This document shows positions 11,501-22,599 of a stretch of DNA of 64,000 nt, in pieces. The position numbers and the translations under genes are program-made. Origin of the DNA: Oscheius sp. JU75 (lineage: Eukaryota; Nematoda; Chromadorea; Rhabditida; Rhabditidae). The number at the start of each line of letters is the position of its first letter. Position 1 is the stretch's first letter. The notes under the pieces are model-generated. The model was not told where the DNA came from. It saw only the letters and a list, made by a program, of their open reading frames with translations, and searched no databases. The DNA is taken from positions 9,982,001 through 10,046,000 of the forward strand of contig JASJZC010000005.1 in assembly GCA_037178855.1 (NCBI GenBank), read 5' to 3'.

Positions 11501-12602
11501 GTGACCGGATAACGCCTCCAATTCGGTCAGAGTCATGAATTGACGACAGCAAAATAAGACAGGCAAACTCACGTTGATGTACTTGGGAAGACGAGTCTCC
11601 TTATCCTTGAAGGCTCGGAGGAAGTTCTTGAATCGGCGCTCGATTTCCCTGGCCACAGCCTCGTCGCTGACATGATCTTTGGCCGACCTTCCGCGCATAT
11701 TCTCCAGAATGTCGATAGGGACGTCCTCGGTGCCCATCTCGTCGTCGTCATCATCACGTCGAGGACGGCGGCGTCTTCTGGTGTCCTAAAGACAGAGTCA
11801 GCTACAATAGAGAAAAGACAACTCACGGAAACATCGTCAGACGCGTCGTAGAAGAGTGCATCGTCGTCGTCAAGACGATCACGCTGAGCCATGGCGCGCT
11901 CGGCCTGTCGACGGGCAGCCATTGACATCTCGGAGAACTCGGAGGCATCGTCGAGGCCGCTCTCCGAGTACTGGTCCAACTCCGGCTGAGGACGGTAGTC
12001 TCTGAAAAAAAACGAGGAGTCAGGAACACGATAGGGATATCGTAAGGGTTGGATATGTACTTTTACAGAGGCTAGTAAGCTACTACCAGAGCAGAGCCTC
12101 TGCAGACCTACTGGCTTCTGACATAACTTCTGACACGATTTCAGGACAAGGTACGGGTATAGTACGACAAGAAGGCGGTGTTCCAGCAAGTTGAACGCTA
12201 TTACCACGTCTACGATAGACCACATGGATCTGCTAGCCTCTCGTAACCCTTCGAAGCACCAAAAATAAAAAGAAACCAAAAGAAAGCCAAGCATACCTTT
12301 CCATGTCGTCTCCAAAGAGATTCTCGCCGTCCTCTTCGTCCTCAACTTCTTCCTCGTTGTTGAAGAGCTCATTGATGACCTCATCATCGTCGTCGATCTG
12401 CTGGCTGAAAGCCGGCTCCTCACCTGAAATTAGACGTAAATTTCCATAAATATGACACTGCTCAGCGTCGGCTAGCATCAGGTCAATGACAGTGAACGAA
12501 AATAAAAGTACAAAAAAATGACGGAGACGAAAGAAAGAAAAATTAAAAACAAAAAAAAAACTGGCCGATTTCGTCTTGTTCCTGGCTTCTGGAGGACGAC
12601 AT
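8555..12602 (-). CDS. mcm-2: MCM2, replicative helicase subunit
   Basis: DNA replication licensing factor MCM2, a subunit of the MCM2-7 helicase. About twelve exons. The acidic N-terminus ([16 protein letters not shown], about 12300-12420) is the MCM2 signature region. A C4 zinc finger follows at about 10960-11060 (FNCVACGYL ... NCASCQ). The ATPase core has Walker [23 protein letters not shown], Walker B LIDEFDKM, sensor region AAANPIGGR and arginine finger [16 protein letters not shown], followed by the [17 protein letters not shown] lid. The C-terminus ([11 protein letters not shown] ... [10 protein letters not shown]) ends at TAA 8555-8557, with a 520-bp intron before it (about 8877-9395). 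The start is tentative: an ATG at 12600-12602 ([11 protein letters not shown]) sits behind TTTCCAG, but its splice to the next exon at 12423 is not clean. Nuclear; the body of the gene is certain. Confidence 0.93.
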
Positions 12603-13350
12603 TTCTTCTAATCTGGAAAGGCAGAATATTGCAGAAGATAAAGCAAAAAAAGAAAGAAAACTTATTGAAAAGGAACGCGACAGTCTTTTCAAAAGTGTTC
12701 TTTATAAAATTTACTAGGCATACTGCATTTCAACATATTTTTGGGCATACATTTACATTTTACGGCTCCGAAACCAAAATTGGAGCGAAATAATGAACAA
12801 AAAGAGCTGGGGAAAACCTGAAAATCTAGAAGCGGAAAAAGCAGCCGTTTGAATTTCTTTCGAGCGCGCCAATATTTCGCGGACAATGAAGACAACTCTG
12901 ACGGGACCCACGATTACAGTCCTTTAAGCGTTTTTCTACATTCCATTCTTCTTCTTGTTTTCCGTGCTCATTTCTTTTTAATAGACATTCTAGTCACAGA
13001 AGATCCTGGATCAATACTTGAGTGTGTTGAAGACAGTCATCCTGATTTTGGTCGTTAAACAGGCATAAAACTTCGAGTGACAAGAGAGAGAGAAGCACTA
13101 TAAGATTTGGTAGGAGATTTACAGACACAATTTTCTATTCGAAGTGCTCAGAATCTTGTTTGCCAGCAATGATTAATCAGTTTGAGATTATTTAGACTAG
13201 GGCTGTCCCTTGTTCAGCACTTTTTCCATCTTTATAGTCTATTAAAGCCAAGAAACGAAAGCAAAACTTATTGAAATCGAGAAAATGATCGATTTTCTCA
13301 TCATTTTGGCTTCAAATGTTTCAAAATTGTTCGAAACACATCGCTCAGAC
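12603..13350. promoter_or_regulatory. Divergent intergenic region between mcm-2 and ILF2 homologue
   Basis: About 750 bp between two divergently transcribed housekeeping genes, presumably holding both promoters. AT-rich; no TATA box or defined operator recognised. Confidence 0.45.
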
Positions 13351-14780
13351 ATGGGCATGCCCTACTTCGGTCGACCCATCCCCTTCGACATGCCATTTGT
13401 TGGACAGCATGGGGATGAGGGTGTCTTCACACAGGTTTGGCGCACTCGTTTCCAAATTTTACCCATTTTTAACAGGAAATAACCTCCTGCGCTGAAAGAC
13501 TAGGTGCCAGTCACAAAGAGAAACAGGCAGCTCAGGCCCTCTCGGGCAAAATCAAAACAAAATTGGACCAACTCGTCACAAATCCGGAACTATTAGAAAC
13601 TTTGGTGAGTTCAATGAATGGAAAAAAGAACAGTGTGGCTCAGAAAATAGAGGATGTTTACGAAGTTGGCAGTGTGAAGACGGATACAGCACTGGCTGGT
13701 CACTGTGTGGCCGACATAACCATCATTACTAGTGTCCTTCCTTTTCAAGAGATGATGGAGAGTCTCTCGAATTATCTCATTAGCAGTTTTGGAGATGAAT
13801 GTAAGTTGCACAGAGACAGTGACCCGAAAATATGAAGCCAAAGTCTCCAGGTATCTCGTGCTATCCGACAGAGTATGGCTGTCTCGTGACGACTACCGAA
13901 GCACAAGCTAGACTGCTAGTTACGATTACTCCAAACAATGCGTCAGAACTGGAACCTGGTCTTCATTGTGAGTTCTTCTCTACTATACTCTCATCCTCTC
14001 GGTACAGTGGACGCGGATTTGATGAGGGTTGCCTACCAGGCGGTCAGGCAGACACAGTACATTGAGGGATTGTCGCATCAACCCATTCCGTTGAAGGTAA
14101 ACTAGCTGCCTCTCTGTTTCATTTTCACTTGTGACTATTTTGACTTGTTAGATTGACATACTTCGATTGACCACATTGCTTGCTTCCAGGAACTTATCCG
14201 TGTGGTCAAGGACGTCCGTCGTCGTTTCTCCGGCCTCCACCACCTGAATATTTGGGTTCTTCAGTACCTGTGCTACTTCTCTTTGATGAAAGAGCCCGAA
14301 AGGATTCCCCTTCCCCTCGGACCGGCCTTCCGACGATTTTTCCAGTTGCTCTCAGCCGGAATCTTCCTTCCGAATGCTGCTCCAATGTACGATCCGGCGG
14401 AACCCTCCAGACCTCTGGGTTCGGATCTGACCTTCGAGCAGATGGTAAGGAATAGTGACAACTGTAAAGAAGAAGGGTTTAGGACGAGCTCTGTGCAACA
14501 GCTCAAACAATCCTTCGACTCATTTGCAACAAAGGACAGAGCATTGTTCTCGGAGTTTCTAGGCTGGGAAGTGGTGAGTTGTCTCTCTGTCTCTTCCTGT
14601 CTTTCTGTCACTCTGCTTCTTTGTCTCTCTTGAGTGTACACTTCAATTCTAGACGTGACAAAGCAAGATACTCATCTAAGCAACGTCGTTATCCGACCCA
14701 GTCGTCCAATCTACTGCGAAGAGGACATGAAGCCAAAGTTCTGCGAGGAAGATCTCAAGCTGTTGAGTGTCAGGGAATGA
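13351..14780 (+). CDS. NF45/ILF2 homologue, DZF-domain RNA-binding cofactor
   Basis: Nuclear factor 45 (ILF2), partner of NF90-type proteins in RNA metabolism and a catalytically dead nucleotidyltransferase fold. Eight or so exons with 35-70 bp introns. Start chosen at 13351, two bases after the acceptor-like CGCTCAG (MGMPYFGRPIPFDMPF). Key matches to NF45: EVGSVKTDTALAGHCVADITII (family: [21 protein letters not shown]), ELIRVVKDVRRRFSG (family: LIRLLKDLRIRFPGF), LNIWVLQYLCYFSLM and FFQLLSAGIFLP. The C-terminus (KQDTHLSNVVIRPSRPIY ... LSVRE) ends at 14778-14780. The 3' end faces that of lin-52 with only 56 bp between stop codons. NF45 itself lacks the catalytic acids, so a structural role is expected. 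Confidence 0.85.
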
Positions 14781-14836
14781 TTCACTGTTTTTATTGTTTA
14801 TACAGATCTCAAATACAAGTTTTTGTACAGAAGTCG

Positions 14837-15651
14837 CTAAACGTCTTTGGCCTTGAAGATTTGTAGTACCTTAGCCTTGGAGAATTGCTTTGCTGAAAAA
14901 GAGAGAAGTGAAAGAAAGAAGAAATTAAGGTCTCACCCTCTTCGATTCCTAAAGAAAAGGCGTTGCTCTGAAGATGTCTAATGTATTCCATTAGTTGATC
15001 AGGAGTTAGGCGACCAAGTTCTGAAAAGGGAAATGATATCAACATTGAACTTGACTTTTAAGAGTTATCGAGCCAAAACAACGAGCCAAAGAGGAAAGTG
15101 TAAAAAAAGCATCCGACTCCATTTTTCATACCCACAAAGCCACGTTCTTTTTTGTCATGTCTTACGAAGAGAAAAATGTCTCTAACAGCATGGTTTTATG
15201 GCCAATTCTAGTTTTTTTGAAAGCCACACTTAAGACAATTTGAAGCAGTCAGTGAACTCAAAGCCAAAAAAGTCTGGCTTTCTACTCAAAGCAGTGAAAC
15301 CTTGTGTTGTTTCACCAAAAAATAGTTTTAACGGTTCAACCCTGTCCTTATTATCGATTTTTATAATACTCCAAAGTCGAAAAAGTATCGCTAGCACATT
15401 ACCATTGACCAGCTTCACATCTTCCGGTTCCAAATCTGTCCTAAAAGTCGTTGGTCTACCCGTTGGCTGGGCTACCTGAAAACGTCGTGAAAATTCCTGT
15501 TTTAAACTTTTACCTCAATGCTATTCAGATGGTATACACCCGGTGCGGATTCCTCGAAGGGGTCACCACCGTGCGGAGGATCAATGGTCTCATCGCAATA
15601 CAGATTCTCAGCTCGTTTGGGAGGAATAGCGTGTCGAGGAGGGTGGCTCAT
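14837..15651 (-). CDS. lin-52: LIN-52, MuvB/DREAM complex subunit
   Basis: Small protein of roughly 115 residues in four exons, starting MSHPPRHAIPP at 15649-15651, directly behind TTTTAG. The C-terminal module ELGRLTPDQLMEYIRHLQ, then AFSLGIEEAKQFSKAKVLQI, matches the LIN52 core (family: LTxxxLMExVRxLQNxAYxLGLDEsREMxRGKFLNIL). The 380-bp intron between VKLVN and ELGRL is the longest. LIN-52 bridges LIN-9 and LIN-54 to pocket proteins in the DREAM complex, which represses cell-cycle genes. The N-terminal part resembles nothing in particular, as is usual for this fast-evolving half. Minus strand, convergent with the ILF2 homologue. Confidence 0.85.
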
Positions 15652-16458
15652 CTAAAATCGGTTTCTGAGTTTACGTTATAAGATTAAAAAGCAGGAAATG
15701 CAGAAAATAGTTTTTTAAATGACAAAGATCTTGGCCGGCTGCCAGAATAGCAGATGGGGCGCGCTTACTGTGTAAATAATGGGTGTAGGTTTAGGGACTT
15801 CAGGGAGGGCTTTTACCACTTTTTCAGAATCAAAGAGAGAAGGTATACCTTACTCTTACCAAATCTACTCGGAATCTAGTCGAGACAAAAGTTGGTTCAG
15901 TACTGTCTTAGGCGTCCAATGCAACATATAATCATCCGAACATGGCGTTTTAGGCTAAAAAAAAAAGGGGGGATGAGACTCGCAGTCCCAATTTGAAAGG
16001 GATCTCAAAACCCAAAGCTTAATGCCGCTACGATATTAGCTGATAGACAGCTTAGCCCCTAAGTTAGAACGATTCTTGGGGTAAACGATGTTTTGTAGAG
16101 TATTTGGATGCAACTGTGAGCCACAATTCATTTTTTAAACCTTTTAAACAGCCAAAGGAATTAAAAACCACAAAAATAGATACTTATACAGTTGGTGGAA
16201 ATCATTGTTACACGAAGACAGATTCGGTCTGGAATGAGAATTTACAGCTCGTGTGCGCTTGCAGTAGTAAGTCACGATTAGAGCCGAAGATTCAAAGATT
16301 GCCGTGGCCACTTCGGTCGACAAGAGATTCAGCGTCGCATAAAAGATGGCCACTTTATTTTGTCACTCTGTCTCATTTGTGTTTCTGTATAAGCGTCGTG
16401 AGCAGGTCAGTTTGTTGAAAAGCAGAATATAAAACCCGATCAAATCATAAAATTTTTA

Positions 16459-16890
16459 TTGACCATTGAAATTGTTTACCAGTACATGTTCAGTAACATA
16501 CAAGAGAGTAAAGTAAGCCTTGAGATCAATAGGCGCATCAGAATCTCCTTTGTAGCCAGAATTGTCTTTTGGAATTTTAGACGAGATTGGAAAGTAAATG
16601 AGATCGTACACAGTACGGATGTTTGAAAAGAGCTGGATTGGACAAATGCGAAACTCGTCGAAATCGGAGCTCATTATCAAAACATAGATAAGAGCCGCGT
16701 GGGCCGGGAAGGAATACAATTGTCCTCGTGGACGTTTCGTAAGTATAGCGGAAAAAGAAATCCAATTGTTCGCAAGTCAAGCCAAAACGAGCCAGTTCGG
16801 GAGGTAGTACGTTGTTCCTGTCACGGTACCTCGATTGGAGGCAATGCGGGTAGGTTGAAGTGGGAGGGACGACAGTTGGACAGAAGGAAA
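16459..16890 (-). CDS. Unrecognised protein, SGYKGD family copy 2
   Basis: The last exon reads LIYVLIMSSDFDEFRICPIQ, NIRTVYDLIYFPISSK, then NSGYKGDSDAPIDLKAYF, and stops at 16459, followed at once by AATAAA on the minus strand, a good poly(A) signal. The upstream segment VLPPELARFGLTCEQLDFFF looks coding but is in another frame; no clean intron links the two, so either a splice is unusual or the gene is frameshifted. Paralogue of the copy at 2370-3235. Function unknown. Confidence 0.45.
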
Positions 16891-17057
16891 TAGAAATCGA
16901 GCAGGTTTGGAAGGAATAGGGTTATTACTGACATTGAGGCCCAAGGGGCGATATCATTACTTGTTGTAGGAAACACTACAAAGTATAACTTAAAAAACCT
17001 TCATTAGAGCGTTCAATATATGTACAAATAACTGAAGATGGGCATAGTAATGTCACC

Positions 17058-18457
17058 TTAACGGCGTCTGCAGCATGATCCTCCGCACTGGCTGTAGCCG
17101 GAGCTGCACCCACAGCTTCCATTGGATCCGGACGAGCATGGAACGACGATCTGTGCAGCCTGTTGACAGGTCTGCTGGCAGGTCTGTTGACAGACGGGCT
17201 GGCACTGAATCTGGATAGTCTGGGCCTGGCAGGTGTTCATGCACGTGCTCTGGCACTGATTCTGGCACTGGTTCTGCTGCTGTTGGACGACGATGACCTG
17301 CTGAGGCTGTGAGTTTCCGCAGCTGTTCTGAAATTGCAGAATTTCTCTCTAAACTATTTCAAACTTACGGAGCACTGGTTGTTGCACGAGGAAATGCAGA
17401 CCGGGGTGGAGCAGGCACTGTTGCACTGGTTGTTGCAGCTGCTCTGACAGCTATCTCCCGGCTGGGCGACGATCACAATTGGCTGGTTGTTGTTGTTGTT
17501 GTTTCCGCAGGCCTGCTGGCAGCTCGGCTGACAGGACTGAATGCACATGGGGGTCGAGCACGAGCTGGTGCACTGGTTGTTGCACTGAGACTGACAGCTG
17601 CTTCCAGAATTGGACTGGACAACAATCACGGGTTGACTGTTACTGTTTCCGCCACAGACTGGGGCACAGGTCTGTTGACAGTTGCAGTTGTTGGAGCTGC
17701 AGGAGGACTGGCAACTGGACTGACAGCTGGAGCAGGAGTTCTGCTGGGGCACAAGGATGACCTGGGGTTGCTGGTTGTTTCCGCAACAGGACGAGCTCAT
17801 AGAGTTGCAGCATTGGCGCTTGGCACGAGCGATGGCGGTCAGGTTCTGGAAAAAGTGTAGACTGTCTGCTACAGTGTGAATGGTAGTAGTCAAGTGAACG
17901 GAACATTCCAGTAGCCTGGTAATCTCAAGCGCGCTCCTAGCCGCTGTGGCCCCACCCGTACTGCCCCCGGCGCACAAGAACTAAGACCTCGCGACACAGG
18001 AAAAGGTGCACCTTGTGCGTGCGTGCGTGTTTTTTTTTTTCAAGGAACAAGGAGTATCAGGTTGTTTAACTGTGTATGAACCGAAAGTCAGAAAGTTTAG
18101 AATTTTGAGCCTCTTGGAAATCTTTAGCCGCAGGTATGTTTCACAGCTGTAAGCTCCCAAAGCCTGTTTTTCTCATGAAGATTGAGGGTCTGTCAAAGTG
18201 TCTAAAACGTAGTAGCAGTCAAGTTTTGTTGTTTCAAAAGTACTGAAAAGAGTCATCGTTGTTAACAGGAACTGTACCTAATTTCTGCCCCCAACTTGGG
18301 TAAGGATCGAACGATCTTAGGAAAATAAAATAAACGCAGAGTTCCCGAAAAAGAAACAAACCTCATTCTTCGGCTCCTCCTCAGCCGACTCGGCTCCATA
18401 AACGCCAGAGATAGCCAAAAGGCAGAAGGTTGCAACAATGAAGACACGACGAGTCAT
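17058..18457 (-). CDS. Secreted Cys/Gln/Asn-rich repeat protein
   Basis: Exon 1 encodes a signal peptide (MTRRVFIVATFCLLAISGVYG) and an acidic stretch, followed by a 510-bp intron. The large exon begins NLTAIARAKRQCC, where RAKR looks like a furin-type cleavage site just before the repeat region. The mature part is built of repeats with Cys every 3-4 residues (SSCQSSC, NNQCNSAC, QQTCQQTC) alternating with short hydrophobic blocks (QPIVIVAQP, QVILVPQQ, PQQVIVVQQQ) spaced roughly every 45 residues. The last exon ends GGSCCRRR at TAA 17058-17060. The composition suggests a disulphide-crosslinked extracellular or cuticle/egg-associated material; that is inference. A TATA box precedes the start. 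Confidence 0.8.
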
Positions 18458-18489
18458 AGTGTGATGTCTATCAGTGCCCGGCCAATGGC

Positions 18490-18497
18490 TTTTATAT
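18490..18497 (-). promoter_or_regulatory. TATA box of the Cys-rich secreted protein gene
   Basis: ATATAAAA on the minus strand, about 35 bp upstream of the start codon at 18457, implying a short 5' leader. Confidence 0.6.
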
Positions 18498-18499
18498 GC

Positions 18500-19277
18500 C
18501 CCACGGACCGGACAATCATCCGGAAATCAACGACAACCGCACCCTCTTTAGTCGTTTTTGCCCGGCAGATTGAGTCTAGGATGAGCGCAGTTTCTGTGCA
18601 GAGCCTATTTGTTGATCAAACAGAAAGCGAGCCCGTGGGCATCTTGGAACTGCGATGGGAACGGTTCAAGGAGAAAAAAGACATTTCAACTATTTGGATC
18701 CTACCGTTTGATTGGAAACAGCTTATTTGTCAGTTTGCAAACGCTCTTTTGGTCAACTTTGGTAAAAAAAAAGAGCGACGCAAAAGCTGTCCTCTATATA
18801 AGTCAACAAAAACTCAAAGGACAGAATTGGGCTTTCCTTTTTCTCGTTCGACATTTCCAATATGCCTAGAAAATATTTGCTGTGTGACATAAATGTTCAA
18901 GGTTAGTATATTTGCTTCGTCAAGTTCCACTGTTTCTAGGTTCAGGAAAGCGGCAAAGGTTGGAAAAAAAAATATCACACTCATCTGTCCTACTATTCTA
19001 CTAAAAGAAAACTGATGCCAAGAAGCTCCCTTTGATCGTCGGGGAAACCAAGATGTGTTTCAGTTGTCACTGTTGTGCAGAATACTTTCTCGAATGTGTT
19101 GAAAAATGACAAAACCTTACCGATCTGAAAAGTTCATTCTATAGCTTGTTGTTTTCTTTCCTCAACCTCTTACGCAAGTTCTTGTCGTTTCCGCGGACTG
19201 CCTCGAAAATTAAAGAAGCTCTCTTCCTAATCCCTATTATCACCTCCCCGCCAGCTGATAAGAGTCTCTTGACAGCC
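18500..19277. other. Intergenic, nothing recognised
   Basis: Holds the upstream region of the minus-strand Cys-rich gene and the promoter side of the lectin gene. Open frames present (18461-18892) have no domain and low coding quality. Confidence 0.4.
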
Positions 19278-21040
19278 ATGCTACTGCTTTTTCTTGGTCA
19301 GTTCATTCCTTTCCCGAACTTTCCAACCTAAAGTTCAGGTCTCGTACCACTAGTAGCCTCTCAATGCAGCAAAAACTGGATTTATGACTCTTCCTCACAA
19401 AAGTTAGCTCCAAAAACCTTCGAAGCCCTTAAATTCCCAGATGTTACCTGTTCGTGAATGATGACATGGTTTTTTCTGATGCGGAAAACGAATGCCAGTA
19501 CCATGGTGGTCACCTGGCCTCAGTCCCAAACGCTTTTGTTGGAAGTTTCATCAATGGTAATCTTCCTAACTTTTAAAAAAATGAATGTGTATAGAAAATG
19601 CCGACATAGTCTTCCCAAACTCTGAATTTTGGCTTGGAGGACAGCTGATCGGTAAGAATTGGACATGGACAGATGGGCAGCCTTTTGCTTACACAGCCTG
19701 GGCAAATGGTAAGTATCACTTATAATGGAGAAAACGACCGATTCAGGACAGCCAAATGAGAAGAATACCAAGTATAACTGCACGAGTATGGATACGAACT
19801 CGCATCGGTGGTAGTAAGTTCATTTGTTCTTTGAGTGTCACCCGTACGATTTCGGCATCTCACTCAAATCGATCTTAACCTAGAAACAAGCTCTGGATTT
19901 GAAGAGTGATCAAAACATTCGGTCAAAAACAGGAATTGAACGTAGTATCAGAAGTATACTGAGCATGAAAGGATTTAACTACAGAATACCTAATAGCGGA
20001 AGACCTATGTTAGAGACTCGTCTACTGTTAGATTTTCAGCGCAGCAGACTGTCTCTACCTTTTCCCCTACGTCTGTGAAGCTGATCCTCCTAGTCATCCG
20101 ATTGACAATAGTTGTTGTGAATCCGGATGGACCCAGTATGCTCCAACTACTGACTGCTACAAGGTACGTGGTTACTGTTTATTCTGAACACTTTCCAAAC
20201 CAAACAGTCATTCTTGTGACTACAAAAATTGGCGTATATTTCCCTTTTTACATTCGCTGGTTTATTCTCATCAACTTCTCAGTTATTCCTGACCAGAGCC
20301 TGACAGAACAACTGACATTTGACTACTGACCTCGTATCTCTGTAAGAACTTGGCAGACCACCTGACAGATCAAAAATGACTGGTTTTTAGTCAACAGTAC
20401 GTCATCTTTTTCAGCCGGTCGCTTTCTGTTTGTCAACTTATCCAGGTTATGTACAGCTTTAGGATGTAAAATGGTCTATACCGTACCCAAAACTAACTTT
20501 GCCATGACACAACTGGTCACAGTTAATTCGTTATAGGTGATGAACACAGTCAAGCCATTTTTCTTTGTATAATAGGCTTTTCAGGTGATCCGTTGGTACG
20601 ACTGGTACACAGCTAGAAGTGCCTGTCAGCAACTGAACGCCGACTTGGTCTCCATTCATGACGCTAACGAGAACAACTTTGTGGCAGGTTCTCTATACTT
20701 TACTTCCGAACCTACAAGTTAGTTTATCAGAACTAGCCCGAGCCTCCGTAGCCTTCAACGCTACTGGACAAGTCTGGACTGGTCTCTTCATGGCCAAACA
20801 CAATATCTGGGAATGGACGGATAAGACGGACGTCGGCTATGCTCCCTTCTTGGTCGGACATGTGATTGGGAGTGGAAATTGTGGGATGGTTGGTTTTTAA
20901 AGATGAAATACAAAATCGGGTTTCAGCTAGTGGCCGACGATATGACAGATATTGCTAATGCCAGACTCTCCTGGATTCCTACGGACTGCTCGATGAAGCT
21001 GAGGACGGCTATTTGCAAGTATTCACCCAGTGCTCGCTGA
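19278..21040 (+). CDS. Secreted protein with two C-type lectin domains
   Basis: Signal peptide MLLLFLGLVPLVAS is split by a first intron. CTLD1 runs CYLFVNDDMVFSDAENEC, GGHLASVPNAF, FWLGGQLIGKNWTWTDGQ, WANGQPN to CLYLFPYVCEAD. A linker (SCCESGWTQY) leads to CTLD2: VIRWYDWYTARSACQQLNADLVSIHDANEN, VWTGLFMAKHNIWEWTDKTDVGY and the C-terminal Cys pair in DCSMKLRTAICKY. The stop is at 21038-21040. CTLD1 keeps a QPN motif where Ca2+-binding EPN/QPD motifs sit, so galactose- or mannose-type binding is possible but not assured; CTLD2 has no such motif. The two-CTLD layout is common among nematode clec genes, many linked to gut or immune secretion. The 420-bp intron within CTLD2 is the largest. Confidence 0.88.
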
Positions 21041-21278
21041 ACTGTCATTCTCCTGTTTCATGAATGAGTTAGTACCCATGAATAGTTTGGTTAAAGAACT
21101 GCCTCTCCTTGTCTTGAACGTGAGAGTCTCGTCACGAAGCAAATGTGTTCTGGTAGCCACCTATTCTTTTTGAACAAAACCATACAAAACGACACCAGAA
21201 CTTTATCTGCCACGAGATTGTTCTCGTAAGCCTAAAATATGTAACCGTCTTATTCTCGGCAATCCACCGATTTTCTCG

Positions 21279-21583
21279 TCAAATCGTATCCCCGATCACT
21301 TCATATTCCTCTCCATTGTCAAGACTCTTCTCAAACGAGCCGCCTTCCTGTCCTATCATCATACCATCTGAAAAGAACGAATTTCTCATCAAGAAAAGAA
21401 CAAACAACCTTTCGAAACCAATATTAGACAAATAGTCTCCTGTACCAGCTTGAAAAAAGAACTTAGTAGCTTCGGTGTTACCTGTCTAGCATCCAGCGAT
21501 GTCTTCATCAGACGAGTGCCATTCTGACCGCACACTATGAAGATGGCTGTTGGCATTGCACCAGGAGAGAGGGGGACGATTGG
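21279..21583 (-). CDS. Hypothetical protein, two exons
   Basis: Coding-like minus exons: PIVPLSPGAMPTAIFIVCGQ ... TRLMKTSLDARQ behind the acceptor CTTTCACAG, then an intron starting GTAACACC, then MVGMMIGQ/GGSFEKSLDNGEEYEVIGDTI up to TGA 21279-21281. The first exon was not located. No family recognised. Confidence 0.35.
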
Positions 21584-21860
21584 CTGTGAAAGAAAGGTGA
21601 TAAGATAAGATCGGGAGAAGTTCTTTGGAAGAAGATTTTAGGCCTTTTAAGAATTTTTGAAACATGCTTCCCGGAAAAAAGCTGTGCCTACATCTGTTCC
21701 GCTGTCAACAGTTGTTTTATCCAATCCATTTGCGAACAGTTGCGAGAAGCTTCAAGTGTTGCTTGATCTGATAAACAACGAGGAGTCGTCGATCGTTTCC
21801 AAGAAAAAAAAACAACTACCTTTTCTAGCTACTATTTCCCTCTAGGAAAGGAGGTACCAG

Positions 21861-22330
21861 TATAAAAGCGCAACCAATCACCAGTTTATCAACAACCTAC
21901 TATAGCTCTTCATCGTTCCTCTTTTGGCTACCTTCCTTGTCACCTATGCAGGTGTGTAATCCCAACATTTCTCTCTGTTACTCTGTCGCACTAATTTGGA
22001 CAGAAGCGAACTCCTACAATAGTTGTTTCTCTGCAAAAGAACTACTATTATATTATTCGACAAACAACCAGAATTCGCTTTCAACTTGAAATCAAATGCT
22101 CGTCTGCTGTTGTGTTCTGAACAAATCTGGGGACTCCACGCTTCAGCTGCCGCCTTCTACCAGTCTGGTCAAGTGCTTCTAGTTTCTCCTCAAACGTTTG
22201 GAACCTTTTCGCTATAAGTTAATGGAGACTGGAGCGGTGTCGAGGTGGGTAGAGCCTGGAGACTGGAAGTTCTGCTCACTTCTTCAAATTTTTGTGCCCA
22301 ACTAACTGATTCTGAACTTGACGATGTTTC
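21861..22330 (+). pseudogene. Decayed C-type-lectin-like locus
   Basis: TATAAAAG at 21862 is followed by a signal-peptide-like frame (LFIVPLLATFLVTYAG, 21908-21955) that lacks an ATG and has an in-frame TAG before it. Further on, WGLHASAAAFYQSGQVLLVS (22127-22186) resembles the CTLD helix/strand unit of the neighbouring lectin (QYHGGHLASVPNAF). A related stretch lies at 56520-56600. Frames are broken throughout. Confidence 0.4.
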
Positions 22331-22395
22331 CTAGTGAGGATAAATATTGGGTGCAAGAAGTTGTTTATGCAATAAATGGGGGGTACAGTGTCATC

Positions 22396-22593
22396 TCATC
22401 CTCTAGCCGGACAGCCAATTCCATTGCAAAGAAGATATATACCAGCCAGATCGTTTCCAACAAAGGAGTTCCCGAAACTGTTTTCGGACTGTCCTCCATA
22501 GAAGTATGGCCATGAACCACCGGCATTGAGATATTGACAGGTAACAGGGAGTACCAGATAAAGGAAGAGAATGAGAGACAGAGAAGCTGACAT
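22396..22593 (-). CDS. Small secreted peptide ending in CNGIGCPARG (family member 1)
   Basis: 65-residue single-exon protein. The start at 22591-22593 lies just behind TTTTTTTTTCAG. Signal peptide MSASLSLILFLYLVLPVTC, then an aromatic/Gly-rich middle and the tail AGIYLLCNGIGCPARG with the only two mature cysteines. The paralogue at 24299-24469 has the tail AGRYLLCTGLGC. Such small size, secretion and a conserved Cys-loop tail suggest a secreted peptide (effector, antimicrobial or signal); function unknown. Confidence 0.65.
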   Translation of the reverse strand: MSASLSLILFLYLVLPVTCQYLNAGGSWPYFYGGQSENSFGNSFVGNDLAGIYLLCNGIGCPARG

Positions 22594-22599
22594 TTTTCT

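Noticed and set aside
17309-17860. Plus-strand Ala/Gly/Val-rich frame over the Cys-rich gene
   Set aside because: Antisense shadow of the Cys/Gln repeats on the minus strand.
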